Part shown: positions 50,501 through 63,400 of the stretch, one piece after another
Layout: each line of letters begins with the position of its first letter
Position numbering within the stretch: position 1 is the stretch's first letter
Assembly (NCBI GenBank): GCA_026874595.1
Contig: CM049313.1
Location: 55,782,159 to 55,846,158 of the forward strand
Direction of reading: 5' to 3'
Length of the DNA: 64,000 nucleotides
Origin: Sipunculus nudus
Taxonomy: Eukaryota; Annelida; Sipuncula; Golfingiida; Sipunculidae
Made by a program: the position numbers and the translations under genes
The notes under the pieces: generated by a model
Database searches by the model: none
Seen by the model: only the letters and a program-made list of their open reading frames with translations
What the model was told of the DNA's origin: nothing

Positions 50501-51884
50501 TTTTAATAAAAAATTGAGGTTTTTCCTTAATTTCTCAAAGGAACGAAGTCGCAAAGACCCAGTTTTCGGCTTGGTAGGAGATCTTGGGGACATCTAACAT
50601 TATGCTGAATTTTTTATTCCTAGGTCTTACGGTTTCAAAACGTGCCACATCTACGGACGGACGGACAGACGGACGGACGACGGACAATGGACCACGACTA
50701 TAGCTCTTATGACTTATAGTCAGCTGAGCTAAAAAAACTTTCTGGTCAATATTAACCAAAGATAACCTGAAATCTAAATGTCTTGTGGTATGATGTAATA
50801 GATGCTGATAAACTGGTGCAAGGCTAGATGTAACAGCATCACACAGCTAACATATTTGGTAAAATGACTCAATTCAATCTCCATAATACAGCCAAAAATC
50901 ATTCATGTGGATCCATTAATGACAATTATTATAAGAATTATTGTAGGAATTATTCTTGTAAAATATTTAACAAACTGGCTTCAGTGGCATCAGTCGAAAA
51001 ATGTTTCGCAGGTTTATAACTCATATAGGACGTTACAGCAAACTGGCTAAGTTCAGCTTCCCGTAACTCAGCCAAAAAGCACTGAACAAAAACCATTTTA
51101 ACAAACTTGAATTATCAACATCTAAGGATAATTAATGTGTAAGATTTAAGAATTTGGTCCAGTGGTTTTTGAGAAGAAGATCTTTGTAGCCACTGAGCTA
51201 AAATGGGCTGTTATGGCATATGACTAAATTCAGCTTCCCATAACTTAGCCAAAAGTCACTGAAAAAAGACTATTTGAACAAACTTCAGAAAGCACTACCC
51301 TAGGATCATTTCTGTGCCATAATAAACATTTTGGCCATATGGTTTCAGAGAAGAAGTTTTTTGTAGCCCTCAGTGTGATACAGCCACTGATGACCCCGTA
51401 CAAAAAAGGCCGATGCAGGTGGCAACCAATACCTCAATTTCAGATATGACCTATGTAATCAACATTGGCATAAAATTTGGTGATGATAGCTACAACCGTT
51501 TCTGAGATTTAAATTTTAATATTCTTTTTTGCACAGTTAACAGAGTTCAACCAACTTTAACTTGGCCAAAAATCTCCGAACTGGAACCATTCAAACAAAC
51601 TTGAGAAAGATTGTTCCAGGGATCATTTCTGTGAAATATAGGACAATTTGGCTGGACAGTTTCGGAGAAGAAGATTTTTAAATCTTTTTTTGCTTTTTCC
51701 CTATAAAATCTAAGAAAATGCAGTTAGAAAAAAATAAACAAAATCTGATATAGTTTTTTGGATGACTGATTATTTGCAAAGAATTTGGTGATGCTAGCTC
51801 CTGCCGTTTTTGAGATAGCTATGGTTAACATACAGACGACGCACGACGCCGCACCATCGCATTAGCTCACAGGTTCGCTAAAAA
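47572..51884 (+). mobile_element. Family 2 composite element split by a family 1 insertion
   Basis: The 5' end AAACAAGGCCTACAGGCCTA leads to GTGAACCTGTG (47594-47604). The 3' end is CACAGGTTCGC at 51868-51878, then TAAAAAAC. Its first 300 bases are very close to 21362-21660. The part after about 48625 aligns with 22940-24341. A family 1 element (48838-50733) interrupts it. The uninterrupted length would be about 2.4 kb. A short CAGACGACGCACGACGCC stretch stands in for the microsatellite. Confidence 0.8.
48838..50733 (+). mobile_element. Family 1 element nested in family 2
   Basis: It starts AAACAAGGGACCTATGGGTC and ends ACGGACGGACAGACGGACGG, GACTTATAGTCAGCTGAGCT, AAAA. The last 650 bases closely match 20170-20819. 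Boundaries are fixed by the empty counterpart at about 23145-23160. There, CATAAATCTACATTTTTTAA runs straight into CTTGTCAATATTAACC, whereas here the same two flanks stand 1.9 kb apart. I see no target-site duplication beyond the A/T run. It contains a G-rich tract at 49847-49866. Confidence 0.85.
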
Positions 51885-51959
51885 ACTATACAAGATCTTC
51901 TGGCAATGGTTCAAGAACTGCATGATCAAGCCTAACTTTAGATACCTGGCAATTTGTAT

Positions 51960-52290
51960 GTATTTATTGGGCTAAACACACTCTGTAACTCGCAGAATAT
52001 AGGTCACAGTGACCTCATTTCAGGTAGATATCAGGCCATTTGTATGCATTTCTATTATTTCTGGGGTGCACAAATACACTCTGTATCTTGCAAAATATAT
52101 AGGTAACATTGACCTATTTTCAGGTTTCCAAGGAAATCTTTTAAGAATGTCTGATAATGCAGATTCTTGCTCTTATAGCCCTTAAATTTATGATTCACTG
52201 TGCCTTAGCTGCCAGACAGATGGATGGCTGGTCAGCCAACAGACAAAGTGCCATTACTATACCTCACTTGACTTAAAAGTAAGTTGAGCT
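51960..52290 (+). repeat. Decayed family 1-like 3' fragment
   Basis: GTAACTCGCAGAATATAGGT, CAGTGACCTCATTTCAGG, GACAGATGGATGGCTGGTCA and a terminal AAGTAAGTTGAGCTAAGAAC resemble a worn last core unit, microsatellite and tail of family 1. Confidence 0.5.
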
Positions 52291-52412
52291 AAGAACCAAA
52301 CAGGTTTGTGTACAAGATAGAACTATCCAAGATCAAAGGACAACAAAATTACAGGCTACATCAAACGATTCCCAAGATATAAGAATAGATTAAGACTATA
52401 GGTGAACTGTTT

Positions 52413-52600
52413 GTAGGCAGCTAGACTTTGTTAGGCACCATTTCTTATGTTACATGTACCCAATATAATGATGTTGTAGGCAGCTAGACTTTGTTAGGCA
52501 CCATTTCTTATGTGACATTTTACCCAATACAATGATGTTGTAGACAGCTAGACTTTGTTAGGCACCATTTCTTATGTGACATGTACCCAATATAATGATG
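52413..52600 (+). repeat. 64-bp tandem repeat, three units
   Basis: Units start GTAGGCAGCTAGACTTTG at 52413, 52476 and about 52540. Each continues TTAGGCACCATTTCTTATGT and ACCCAATATAATGATG. Very little divergence, so a recent expansion. Confidence 0.93.
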
Positions 52601-52909
52601 TTTAATTTAGAAAAATTCCATCCATGGGTTTCAGAGAGTTCTAAGGAAATGAACACAATAGCAGAGTTGTTATTGTACAATAATATATAAGATAAGATAC
52701 AAGATTTATTCCATACCAATACAGGAATTTGCCTTGAACTTGAAGACCTGTGATATCATACAAGACAAAGTGCTGAGTGCAAAAAAAAAATATAGTATGA
52801 TAAAGTAGTAAGAATAAAATAAAGAAAGGAATTAGAAAATAATGATGGACACATCGCAATCAAATTGCTTTTGGTACAAATTAGTTTGAGTACCTGTTTG
52901 TTCTGCAGT

Positions 52910-53435
52910 TATGGGACTGCAGCCTTTAGCCTAATCTTAACCAAACAATATAGCCACTGAGCAAGCTTTCATCTTCAACCATTCTTTTCATCATATCCAT
53001 AACTTTATTTTCATAAACAATATTTATATCCTCCAACTGAAATCCAATAACCTTATCTGCTGTTGTTCTTATCTGTTCAATTTTTTTTTTGGGGGGGTTT
53101 TAATGGGAAGAATTCCCCACCTGCATGTCAAAGCATAGGATATTACCAAGAAAAGAATAAACCAAGTAGTTCACTACCTATATTAAACAATTTTAATTTC
53201 CTTAGAATGTATAAATGCTGCTGTCCTTAACAGTGTAATGATTTACATTATTATCCCATTTAAGCTTATCATCTAATATTATGCCTAAATATTTATACTG
53301 TTGTGCAGTTTCTACCTTTGTTCCATCAATAGATCTTGACAAGTTCGTCTCTTTCTAAAATCAATTATCAATTCCTTTGTCTTTGAAGGATCTAATAACA
53401 AATGATTATTCTTTCACCAGGTTCTTACTGGTTCG
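52910..53435 (-). pseudogene. LINE reverse-transcriptase fragment, C-terminal part, frameshifted
   Basis: Minus-strand translation in shifting frames gives the typical end of a non-LTR retrotransposon ORF2. NHLLLDPSKTKELIIDFRK lies at about 53407-53351, then QQYKYLGIILDDKLKWDNN (about 53306-53250), LRKLKLFNIGSELLGLF (about 53212-53160), and KVIGFQLEDINIVYENKV (about 53063-53010). The KYLG..LD segment and the LRKL and YE..V segments are characteristic of CR1/L2/Rex-type elements common in invertebrates and fish. At least two frameshifts and an in-frame stop show it is dead. The catalytic RT core upstream and the 3' tail are missing. It lies in the sense orientation of the host gene intron. Confidence 0.82.
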
Positions 53436-55251
53436 ATTTCCTTTCAATATTTATGAAAAGATATGGGGAAAGTAAACAGTATAACAAAATTTTATGACAG
53501 AACCAAGTGTTCTATGTTAAAATCATTATTGGAATACCAAAAACGGTGACTGTGGAGAAATTTGCAATTTTGTTATTTGATATTAATACGGAACTGATAA
53601 ACAGAGCCTGCAAAATATTACAAAATGGAACATGACAAAAATTTCAGCCAGAATCAATAAAGTTCTTTAACAGTTATTGATTGTCAAACACTTCTTTGAA
53701 AGCTTTGCCTGTCACTGAATTATTTAATAGCAAATCAGATCGATGATATTTACACTGAAGCAAAAGAAAAACATGATTATAATTTAAGGCATCATGTATA
53801 TGAAATATCCAAAGTTAAAGTAATGATATATATAGAGGATGATGAAAAAAAATTAAAGGGTTTGGTTAAATGTGACATGAAACATTTCAAAATGGTTACA
53901 ATATGACCTAAACTTAATAAAATTTCTCTATGTCTAAAATAATCATCAAATGAAATGACTAATTATTATTTCCACAGATTTTAATTGCTGAAAGTAATAG
54001 TCACGTATTCTTTTCAAGGACTGCAAAAACCATTCTTTAAAGGCTCTGGGCTAACTGCAATATAAGGAATGATTTGGTGTTCCGACAGTATCCAGCAACT
54101 GGCGCAGGTGCTGCTACAGAAGATTTTGCTCTCATCCAGGACCAGCCTGGAGGTATGTGGAGTCAATCCAATATTGCAGCAACAGTTCTCAATGGTCTGA
54201 TTAGCATGCGGGAGGGTGGATCTACACAGCATCACTGCTGCTCTTGGACCCTCTCAACAGGCAGCCTGGGCCAGCTCTACCTCAATCAGTGTGTCTTATC
54301 TGCAGGCCTGTGTCATGTGACTCAGCTGCTAAGCAGTCCCACTTTGTCTGTGTGAAGTGTAATGGGTCTGCTGGCAGCCCCTAGCTACTGGTGGCTGCTG
54401 ATTCAAAACCCCAAGGTGTCTAATCTGTGTTAGGCCCTACTTCCATACAGGAAGATCTGGGCTTTCCCAGAAACAGGACATCAATTTCTCTAACCTCTAA
54501 CAACCTCAGAGACCATTTAACACAATAAATTACTCATTGGTACCTGAAAACTTGAATTTGATTTTACGCTGGACTGATGTTCATCCAATTTTAAAACAAA
54601 ACAAAATGAAATTAACCAATGGTTTTATTTTTGTGATTACTGACGTATCTGTTCTATGCATCCGCTTCTCTTACAGAATCAAACTTGCAACATACAAAAT
54701 TACTTAAAATGTAAATTTTCAATGAACAGTCTCATATAATTTGACACGGTAAATTTACAGAAGGGCCCTACTAAATCTAATTTAACTGTATGAATTCAAC
54801 ATTAATTATGTGATAATGATGAACAGAAAATATTTTATAATATTACACACTCAGGTCCTTAATTATTGCTGAAATCTTCTCCACTATATTAACATCTGTA
54901 ATAATATTTAGGTTCACATAGTAACTTAACCAATAAGAACCAGTAGGAAAATTTCATATGTAGTACATGTATTTGCCATATTGATATAAACATATGTCAT
55001 TCAATAAATTTTAAAATGCTATTAAAGTCCTAGCATTCAAAAAGTTTATATTTTACACAACAATTATAAGTCTAAAATACTTAATATATCCTAGGAAAGA
55101 TTAGACAAATATGTACAAAACATGTTTCTTGTAAAAATACATAAATTTGTTGAGTTTTGTTGGGTACATAATTGCTGCCCTATGCCTCCTTGAAAGATTT
55201 CATGCAACATCAGTAATACCATGCGCAGGTCGCTAGTGACAGTAGGATAAT
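53436..55251. other. Intron, no gene supported
   Basis: AT-rich apart from a G+C-richer patch at about 54060-54420. Within the patch, plus-strand 54089-54153 is flanked by an acceptor-like CGACAG and a donor-like GTATGT. I know no protein match and list it only as a possibility. Confidence 0.35.
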
Positions 55252-55434
55252 CTAGTTGATGTCGAGCCATTGTTTGACTTCATTGATCCCAACATCCCCT
55301 ATAAAGCTCTCAATCACACACTTGGTGTCAGGAGGACAGCCGGTGAGTGGGTTCAAGTCACACTCGGTACACCCTATCACGCTGCTGTCATCACTTCCAA
55401 ACGCCTGATGGTGTGAATCTGATACAGATTTCAA
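55252..55434 (-). other. Candidate orphan terminal exon, cysteine-rich
   Basis: The minus-strand frame ends in TAG at 55254-55252. Its last part reads GCTECDLNPLTGCPPDTKC, followed by a charged tail ending EVKQWLDIN. G/C at third codon positions is clearly higher than in surrounding intron, which is what suggests coding. A possible acceptor is CACACCATCAG (about 55410). Its phase does not fit the phase 2 donor of the PH exon, so it is not an obvious alternative Ras-GRF exon. I know no family with this spacing. It could belong to a nested gene or be a relic of a mobile element. Confidence 0.25.
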
Positions 55435-57119
55435 ACAGAGTAAGGTGTCTGGCTTCTACTGCTTTCCTATTTAGATCATTAGTTCTTCAATCCAAATCCC
55501 ACTTCTGACAAGAAGTGTCCTTAACTTCTAGGAACAGTTGTAACTCAACTGTTAATTTTCCTATCTGACTGGTATGCAAAGGATTTCACACAGACCACGG
55601 TGCTATAGTATCTCCTACATTCCTTTTTTTCGATGGAATTTCAATTAAAAAAAGATCGACTCATAACACCAAGTGACCTAAATGTTTGGGTATATAGGGG
55701 AACTTTGTTTATTTTTTAACACCCAGCTGAAATGACACAGATTTCACAAGGATTAGTGTGCAAAGCTTCTGCTACCACTTTGTCAGTTTTTGGTCAGAAT
55801 ATCAGTTCTGACAACAATGACATCATGTTTCAGGTTAAGGGGTTGAGACTAGCTGTAACTTTGTAATACTTGATTGCTGTAACCATAATGATTACAATGA
55901 TATATCACAGCTTTATTTGATATAGCATGTATTTCTATGAATATCAAAATTCTAACCATACCTTAGTGAATGTATTTTATTTTTGAGTTTCCTGATAGTT
56001 CAGGCTTCCTGCTGCCAAGAGTTCTAGCCTTTCTAAGAAAATCTAAAGAACTTTCCCAACAGATCTTGATCATTTCTTATGCTTCCACATTGCTTCTTGA
56101 TAAATTCATACTTAAGCCTACAGACATGGCACAAAATGCTCTACCTTCTACTTAATTCCCATCATTGTGTATTTCTTCTGCTATTATTTTTTCTGCTTGG
56201 ATGAAGTAACATCTGGTTTTTGTCTTCATAAGACTAAGTTAGTTCTACACTAACAAAAATTTATGGTACAAATTTAACAAGTAAGTAAAGCAAATTAATA
56301 GTGAGAAACATAAACCAGCAAAAATGCATATTGTCATATGTCAGACCTTGAGATATTAACAAAGACACTCTTGCTGCTTCCATAAGCTGAGATATATTGT
56401 TCTGGATGCTTTGCTGGAGAGCTGCTGGCAATGAAGATTGGCTGCAAGAGGCAGATGACAGCGTGAGGCATATATATATTATTTTTTAAACACTGGTGGA
56501 AGGTTGCAACTAACTGCAGCCCCTATACTTTGAATTTATTGTGTGCAAGAAGGCTACAGAATGATTGTGGCTAGCTCAAACCTCTGTGGCTAGAAGCTAC
56601 TGTGTATGCAGGATGGCTGCATGCGGGAAGACTACAGCTAGGTGCCATCTGCTATGTTATACAAATTAATGTAACAAGAAGTCAGTAGTGTCAGTCTTAC
56701 CTTGATATGATTGGTTGATTTGGTTTTGGTTGGAAGGGAGCAATCTTTGCGAGTTTAGAAATTCTGTTTGTTTCTCTAGTAAAAACTTGTAAATCAACCA
56801 GAGGCTCAAGGAATTATAAACACTTTGGTGGTTTCAGCATATTCATTGGACCGTCACTGGACCAGTTTAACAATTATTGAGCGATGGAGAACAGAGATAA
56901 CTAGGAGGGGTCCTACTGCTGGTAATTCTGAATATATATCATATTTTGATCATCTGAACAGGGTTACACCTTTTTGTGCATAAAGTATGATAAAAGGAAG
57001 GAGGACATCCACTGCTGGTAATTAATCAGTGGTCAGATTTGAGGAAAAAGATAACAGTTTGCATTTGAGGAAATTTGATGATGTGACAGAGGCTCTGGTA
57101 GGCGCAAGTGCAGGAGATT
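55435..57119. other. Intron, no gene seen
   Basis: AT-rich. A minus-strand stretch at about 56340-56460 reads LPAALQQSIQNNISQLMEAA without convincing splice sites. I do not call it. Confidence 0.4.
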
Positions 57120-57430
57120 AACTTCTAATAGTGTGTGAGAATGAGGCTGCATAAAGTATGCAAGAGACAGGCTGCAGGAAGTGTGTGAGAAAAAGGCTGC
57201 AGAATGTGTGCAAGAAACAGGCTGCATGAAGTATGTGAGAAAAAGGCTGCAGGAAGTGTATGAAAGAAAAGGCTGCAGAAAGTATGTGAGATAAAGGCTG
57301 CATAAAGTATGTGAGAGATAGGCTGCATAAAGTAAGTGAGGAAAAGGCTGCATAAAGTATGTAAAGAAAAGGCTGCAGGAAGTGTGCAAGAAAAAAGCCT
57401 GCAGGAATTGTGCAAGAAAAAGGCTGTCAC
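57120..57430. repeat. 24-bp minisatellite (about 12 units)
   Basis: Units of the type AAAGGCTGCATAAAGTATGTG with 24-26-base spacing run from about 57145 to 57425, varying at a few positions (GCTGCAGAA, GCTGCAGGAAG). Because the period is near a multiple of three, a 163-codon minus-strand frame (57524-57033) stays open across it, with repeated CSLFLTYFMQP-like blocks. I regard this as a by-product. G+C-rich GCTGCTGCAG-type sequence follows to about 57660. Confidence 0.88.
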
Positions 57431-60400
57431 AACAGTGTAGGGATGCTGCTGCTGCAGTGTGGCAAAGTGCCATAGGAACCGCTAAAAAAGCTGTGGGAAG
57501 TGTGAATGATATGTTGGGCAACATAGGCTGCTGCAGCTATGCTGCACAGCTGTGGCAGCTATGCTGCAAGGTTGCAGCAAAATAATTTACAAATGAAATT
57601 GTGAATAGTCAACAGCTGCACAACATAGCTGGAAGAGCAGCTGCAAGGCAACCATGTGGGGCAAGCATGATTTTTTGTTAAGGGCAGTGGTACATTTAAT
57701 ATTGCCCACATGAGTGTTGATGATAAGGCTGGTCATGAACAAGGGGGATATATACAAAGCAACATATAATGAATAACTTGCTATACAATGGTGAATATTG
57801 TTTCCTGTCAATTCAAACATTTCACAAATGACAACAGATTCCTAATCTTGCTCACTGGGATTATGAAAATTGTCCCTGACCTATGAATCAAACTCCCTGT
57901 TTATTTACACCTGAGAATTTAATAAAAACTTTCTGATATTTCAGTTCATTGCTCCTAAAAGCATATTTTCACAACATAAAACCATGTTAACTTGCAAAAG
58001 GTTTGCTCTCTGGGTGGGCCTGTTTGATTGTATATATGCAGGTCTTGCTGGCTGTTGATAATTTCAAGTGGCATGAACCCCCAAAATAGATAATGTTTTT
58101 TCCTGATTAGATGCAAAGATGTGAAGGAAAAAAATAAGGATATGTCTGACAATGATTTATGTTAATATGTCATATGGAAATGAGTATTTGATCCCTGACT
58201 GAACTCCAGTAATGGGTTAGAAGCACTCAGACATGAGTGCTCCTTTCAGGTCCATCAGGTATGAGGGAAACACGGTCCTACCCAGTGACTCCTGTTATTG
58301 CTTACACATGGGGCTGACCATGCTTTGGCAGTATTGACACTAATGTAGTTATATGTGACCTGGAAACTTCAAGTTATTGGTACAGACAGATTTACTGCTC
58401 TTCCCGCCTGTTCTTGGGATGTAAGCAGAGAAAACTGAATGGGACATAGCTTTGCTTGATTCTCCTGGAAACCTTTTTATACTGTAAGTAAATATTTACT
58501 GCATATATTCAACATCATTCCTAATGAAACGATTACACAATCAAGTTCACTAGAGCCCAGTGACATTTCAGCTAAACAATCAAGGCTGGCTTGGGAAAAA
58601 AGCTAGATTCTGTGGCCTGACTCCATTCAACAATCTTCTGCAGGCTATGAATTTAATAGCCAGCTATTCAGCAAATGGTTATGGTACAGATTATGTATGA
58701 CTATGTTAGCTAATAACTTAAGATTTAAAAAAAAAACATAGCACCACAGGGATCATTCCTTATGTACTTAAATAATTGGTATGGAAATATAAAAAGGTGT
58801 TCACTGATTGCAGAATCTGGTGATTCAAAATACACTGCATATATAGTTGTGATATATCCTGTTAAAGGTATATATATAGCTGTGATATGGCCTGTTAAAG
58901 GTATATATAAACTGATATATGACATCTATTAATTAAAGAAATTCCCTTGAACCTTTCATGAAAATATGCCAGAAAACACTGATTCCACAATACAGGCTGT
59001 TCATTTCGTTTATAGTTTGTTCATTATATGTTTATAAAATATGGGGATCCTGCCAAAACAATCAAAACATATTCAAGAAGAACGTACATCTGGTGGCAAG
59101 TAAGACAAACCAGAGTTCTGTAAATGTCGTTTTGCAACCAGTGACCTTTCACCTTCCACACAAATGTGACCAACCATCTTCAATTACATGGTTTTTCTGT
59201 TTTTCAACATGGACACATGTACCATGCTATACCAACAGCTTGTAGATGAACAAAGGTCATACATCTCATACAGAGGCACCATAAGAACCTTTACTTGATG
59301 GAATTTGATACAGATCATCAACGTGTATGTAGAGTAAGTCAGAAATCACATATTTTCTACAGATTAGGCAAGTGAATAACTGGCTTTAATGCAGAAAATT
59401 TAGAAAGTCAGAGATAAGAGACAGAGAAGAAATTAAACAATAAATGCTATTTAATATTTAGAGTTATTATGAGGGGCCCAAATTGGTCCAAATTATCAAT
59501 TTGATTCAAATCTCAATTCAATTATTACTTTAGAAGTAAATTTCAGACTTTACCTGCAGATCTCCGGTCCTCAGTTTATCACCACAATATTTTGTTTCTT
59601 TGAAAGTGTAGTGGTGTTGATATTAGAATTAAAACACATGCACAATGAGCAGCTTCAACAATATGGCATGTATGTAAATTTATTAGCTCACAAAAAGTTT
59701 TGACTTGGTAGATGCAAAAATAAACAAAAGATCTGTAATCAAAATGAATAGATTAATAGTCAAAGTGAATTTAATAAAGGGGTTGCCAATTAATGCATTG
59801 GTTATTTGATGCATTGAAATCATTTGGTGATCTGGTATGTATGCAACATATATTATATTTGCTCTCAGATTCTACAAAAGGATTTTCTCTATTAGTTCTG
59901 CACACTTGATCAGATACCAGAAACATTAAATATCAGATTTTATGTTTCCTTATTTGGCAGGTCTATTGATCCATGAGCATAGCTTGTATATTAAAGACTC
60001 CGTACTATTACAGTTTCCAGAAAGGTTAACATGCTTACTCTCTCTTTGTTATACAATCAGTCAGATCAATAACATCTGTCCTGTAGTGCAGACCTATCCA
60101 GGCACATCATAATCGACCCAGATGACCTGATTGACCTTGACCAAGTCTTATAAGTCCAAACCTCATGTAAAATATCAAGTGCTCAAAATAGCAAACAAGC
60201 CCAGTGTTTTCATTATATAGTTTAAGAAACTTGGCTAACTTCACGATATTTAAGGACAAGGAAAGAATAAAAGGAGGACCATTCTTTTCCATTTTTATAT
60301 AAAAACTAAGCATTGCATATCAAAATAATTTTAAATAAAAATTATTTCCAAATAAATATTCATTATCTATATGTTAAAATCATTCATCATATGCTGTCAA

Positions 60401-63400
60401 ATCATCAGAAATTCAATATTATGCTTGTAGGCAACATCAAACCAATAAATCTTTCTAATTTTTTTTAAATTTTCCTTTGGTACAGGTAATTAAAATAATT
60501 TCCATTTTTTAACTGTAGGAGTACATATATTGGTCTATGAGAACCTTCTCTAATGAATAAGTCTTAATCTTGGTGTCAGTCCTGAAGCAAAATAGACTTC
60601 ATCTCTATTCTGGTCTAGACTCAGGGTACCAAGCAGACAATTTTATTATTGCAGTGATGCATCATAAATTTTTGATTGCATGGCTCTCTTTTTAAATTTT
60701 TTTCCCCCCAAAAATGGAACTTTGTCCATACCCTAAGTTTTTTTTCTATTCATCCATTAAAAACATAACAAAAACCACTTAATGTGGGCTCAGTGACACT
60801 GGTATAAAGGGGTGGATGACAGAAAGCCATAGTTTATGGTCTTCTAGTCTTAGTCTTACTTATAAGGATATCCCTGGTCTTAATTAGACTCATGGTCCAA
60901 TGCAGTTGGTGTAATCTTAACATTATTTTCAGAAATGTTTGGGCTGAGAGGTTCTCGTCTAAAATTTATTATACATCTCTGAAAAGAAGGATTTTTATTT
61001 GATCACTTTTCGTTACAATTTCAACTAGAAATTTCTGGCATTGGAGATGCAATATAGTATCCCCATACAATTACAGCATCACAACTTCTAAAATAGACCC
61101 GCTCTTCAGGAGCATATACTGACACTTGACAAGGCAAAGGCAACCAGGGTCAAGATCACAAATGTTTGAACTTGCCCGACATCTTGGTGGAGACAATTTG
61201 TGTATCAAAGTTGAAGAAAAGAAAAGCAGTTATTCTAAAGTTAAGGGTTACTGATATATAAAAATATATATATATGTATATATATATTTATATATATATA
61301 TGTATATATGTATACTTTTTATAATGAAACACAATTTCACAGCAATATATGTTTTTTTTTTAAATCATATGCTACAAAGAAAAATGAAAAAAGTAGGAAA
61401 AATAGGACAGTCCATAAAGTAGGAAAAAGTAAAGGAAAATTAGGATTATTGGTTGGCCTGTACATACATATAGATTCATGTACTTCATGTACAAAACCTC
61501 CAGTTCATATCCATCACTTCTTGTACACTAATATTAATGCAATTATACAGTTCTGTACATTCCAAGAAATCCCATTCAGATGAAATTTTATCAGAAAGCC
61601 TCTTGTTCAGGCAGCATCACACTTTTCATTTTTTTCACCTGATTTCATTGCCAATGGCTGTCTGGCTGTCTGAGATATTGTCGGCTTCTCCTGATTTGTC
61701 TGATGATATGTCAAGTCAGAGGAAAGTGGGATGCCGGAACTTGCAGATCAGCCATGAAATCAGCAATAAAATCAGTCATAAAGTCACATGACCTGCATCA
61801 CCATAATGACATCTAGCCTCAAGGTCTGAGAAGAGTCTGACCTCCTGAACTGATGAAGATCATAAACTGATGTATGATCTATCAGCAATAAAAGTGGGTA
61901 TATGTGAACCTAATTTAATTGATCAAATCCATGACCCCAGCACTCTATACCTAGCCCCTGATATTCTTGGGGCAATGCCTCAAACTAAAGGAGTAGGGGA
62001 AGAGTTGGGCAGGAAAGGCTAACTTTAACCTTGATTACAGTGTTAACTTCTTTAGCAGATTTTACATGAAAGCTGTTCTGTTACTTCATGATAAGCAACA
62101 GAAGATCAAGATAGTAAGACAGCACAAGATGGTGTCTCAATACAGGAGGTTAGCCTCGAAGGACATTGGGAGGCAGCAGGCAGCAAGTGTCTAGGGACAG
62201 CAGGACCGTGTCACAGGACAGAAGGGGACAGCGAGCATCTGTCTTATTTACCATAATATGGAGTGCAATCCCAGCTTTTAGAATGTGTGCATGTCAAAAT
62301 GCCAAGACCAGCAGCGTGTTCAATATTTAAAGAAAAATGGAATGCTTCACACACTGTTGATACAGTCGTTTCCTATGATTACCAATTATTTTCTATGATT
62401 ATCCACAAAAATCTCACCAAACAGGTAATGTGAGAGACATGTTCCTTTTATAGAAATTCTGCGATAAAGATTTTTAACAAATCATAAGGTTTGGTTAAGT
62501 TAGAAAAATGTGGATACATCACGTCATCTTGGAGGAAATTGTGAAGAAAAAAGTATAAAAACACTGCATATACATAGAGTTGTGGAAGAAAGCTGTAACA
62601 ATTACACATCGGTCATTAACAGTTGCAAGAAATCATGTTTAAGCTTGTGGTGGCAAATCAAAGGGAATCCTAACATATTTTAATATAGAAAATCATATCA
62701 AATGATCACAGTGTGAAGCCTGCCTCTAAAGAAGTGCATACCAAATATTGTGGAGCCCAAATTATCCATGTTTTCATGTTAGTTTATTTTAACTGCTCTT
62801 GACATTTAACATTTCACAAATTAATTTTTCATGGAGTTTCCCATATTTAACATTTATAAATACTTTTCTACTGCAAAACTTTCAAACACAAAATATTCTG
62901 AACCCTAATTTTATTAATTTGACACCACCAAAATAATTAATTCTATAATATAATTCATGATAAAGAGCATGGTTTCATGTTATTCCTGCCTCTTCTCCAA
63001 TGGCCACCAGATTTTCTCCACAGATATATTTATAACTTAGGATTTTTCTATGGGTACTTAATTAAAATTCATATTGTCATGCCCTCATAGAAACTCTGAT
63101 TTCTTCCATCTCAGGTATTTTAAAAGCCCTCACATGCTGATTTCTTAAGTACACAGTAAAACCTGGATGCTGCAAGTCAAATGTTTATAATCACAAGGCA
63201 GACACTAAAACAACATGGACACACTTTCTATCAGTAATGAAAAAATACCCTTTAAAAGAGTCTTAAAAATTTACATCTTAATTGGAGGTTCCAAATATTT
63301 CATTTTTCTACTGATCAATTTTCAAATTTCTGGGATCAAAATTTTAATCTTATTCCACACAATTGAACAACCCACCATAGCCAATGGTCTAGCGAGTACC

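Noticed and set aside
57033..57524. 163-codon minus-strand open frame
   Set aside because: It is produced by a 24-bp minisatellite on the opposite strand. Repetitive aromatic blocks and lack of any domain make it an artefact of the period.
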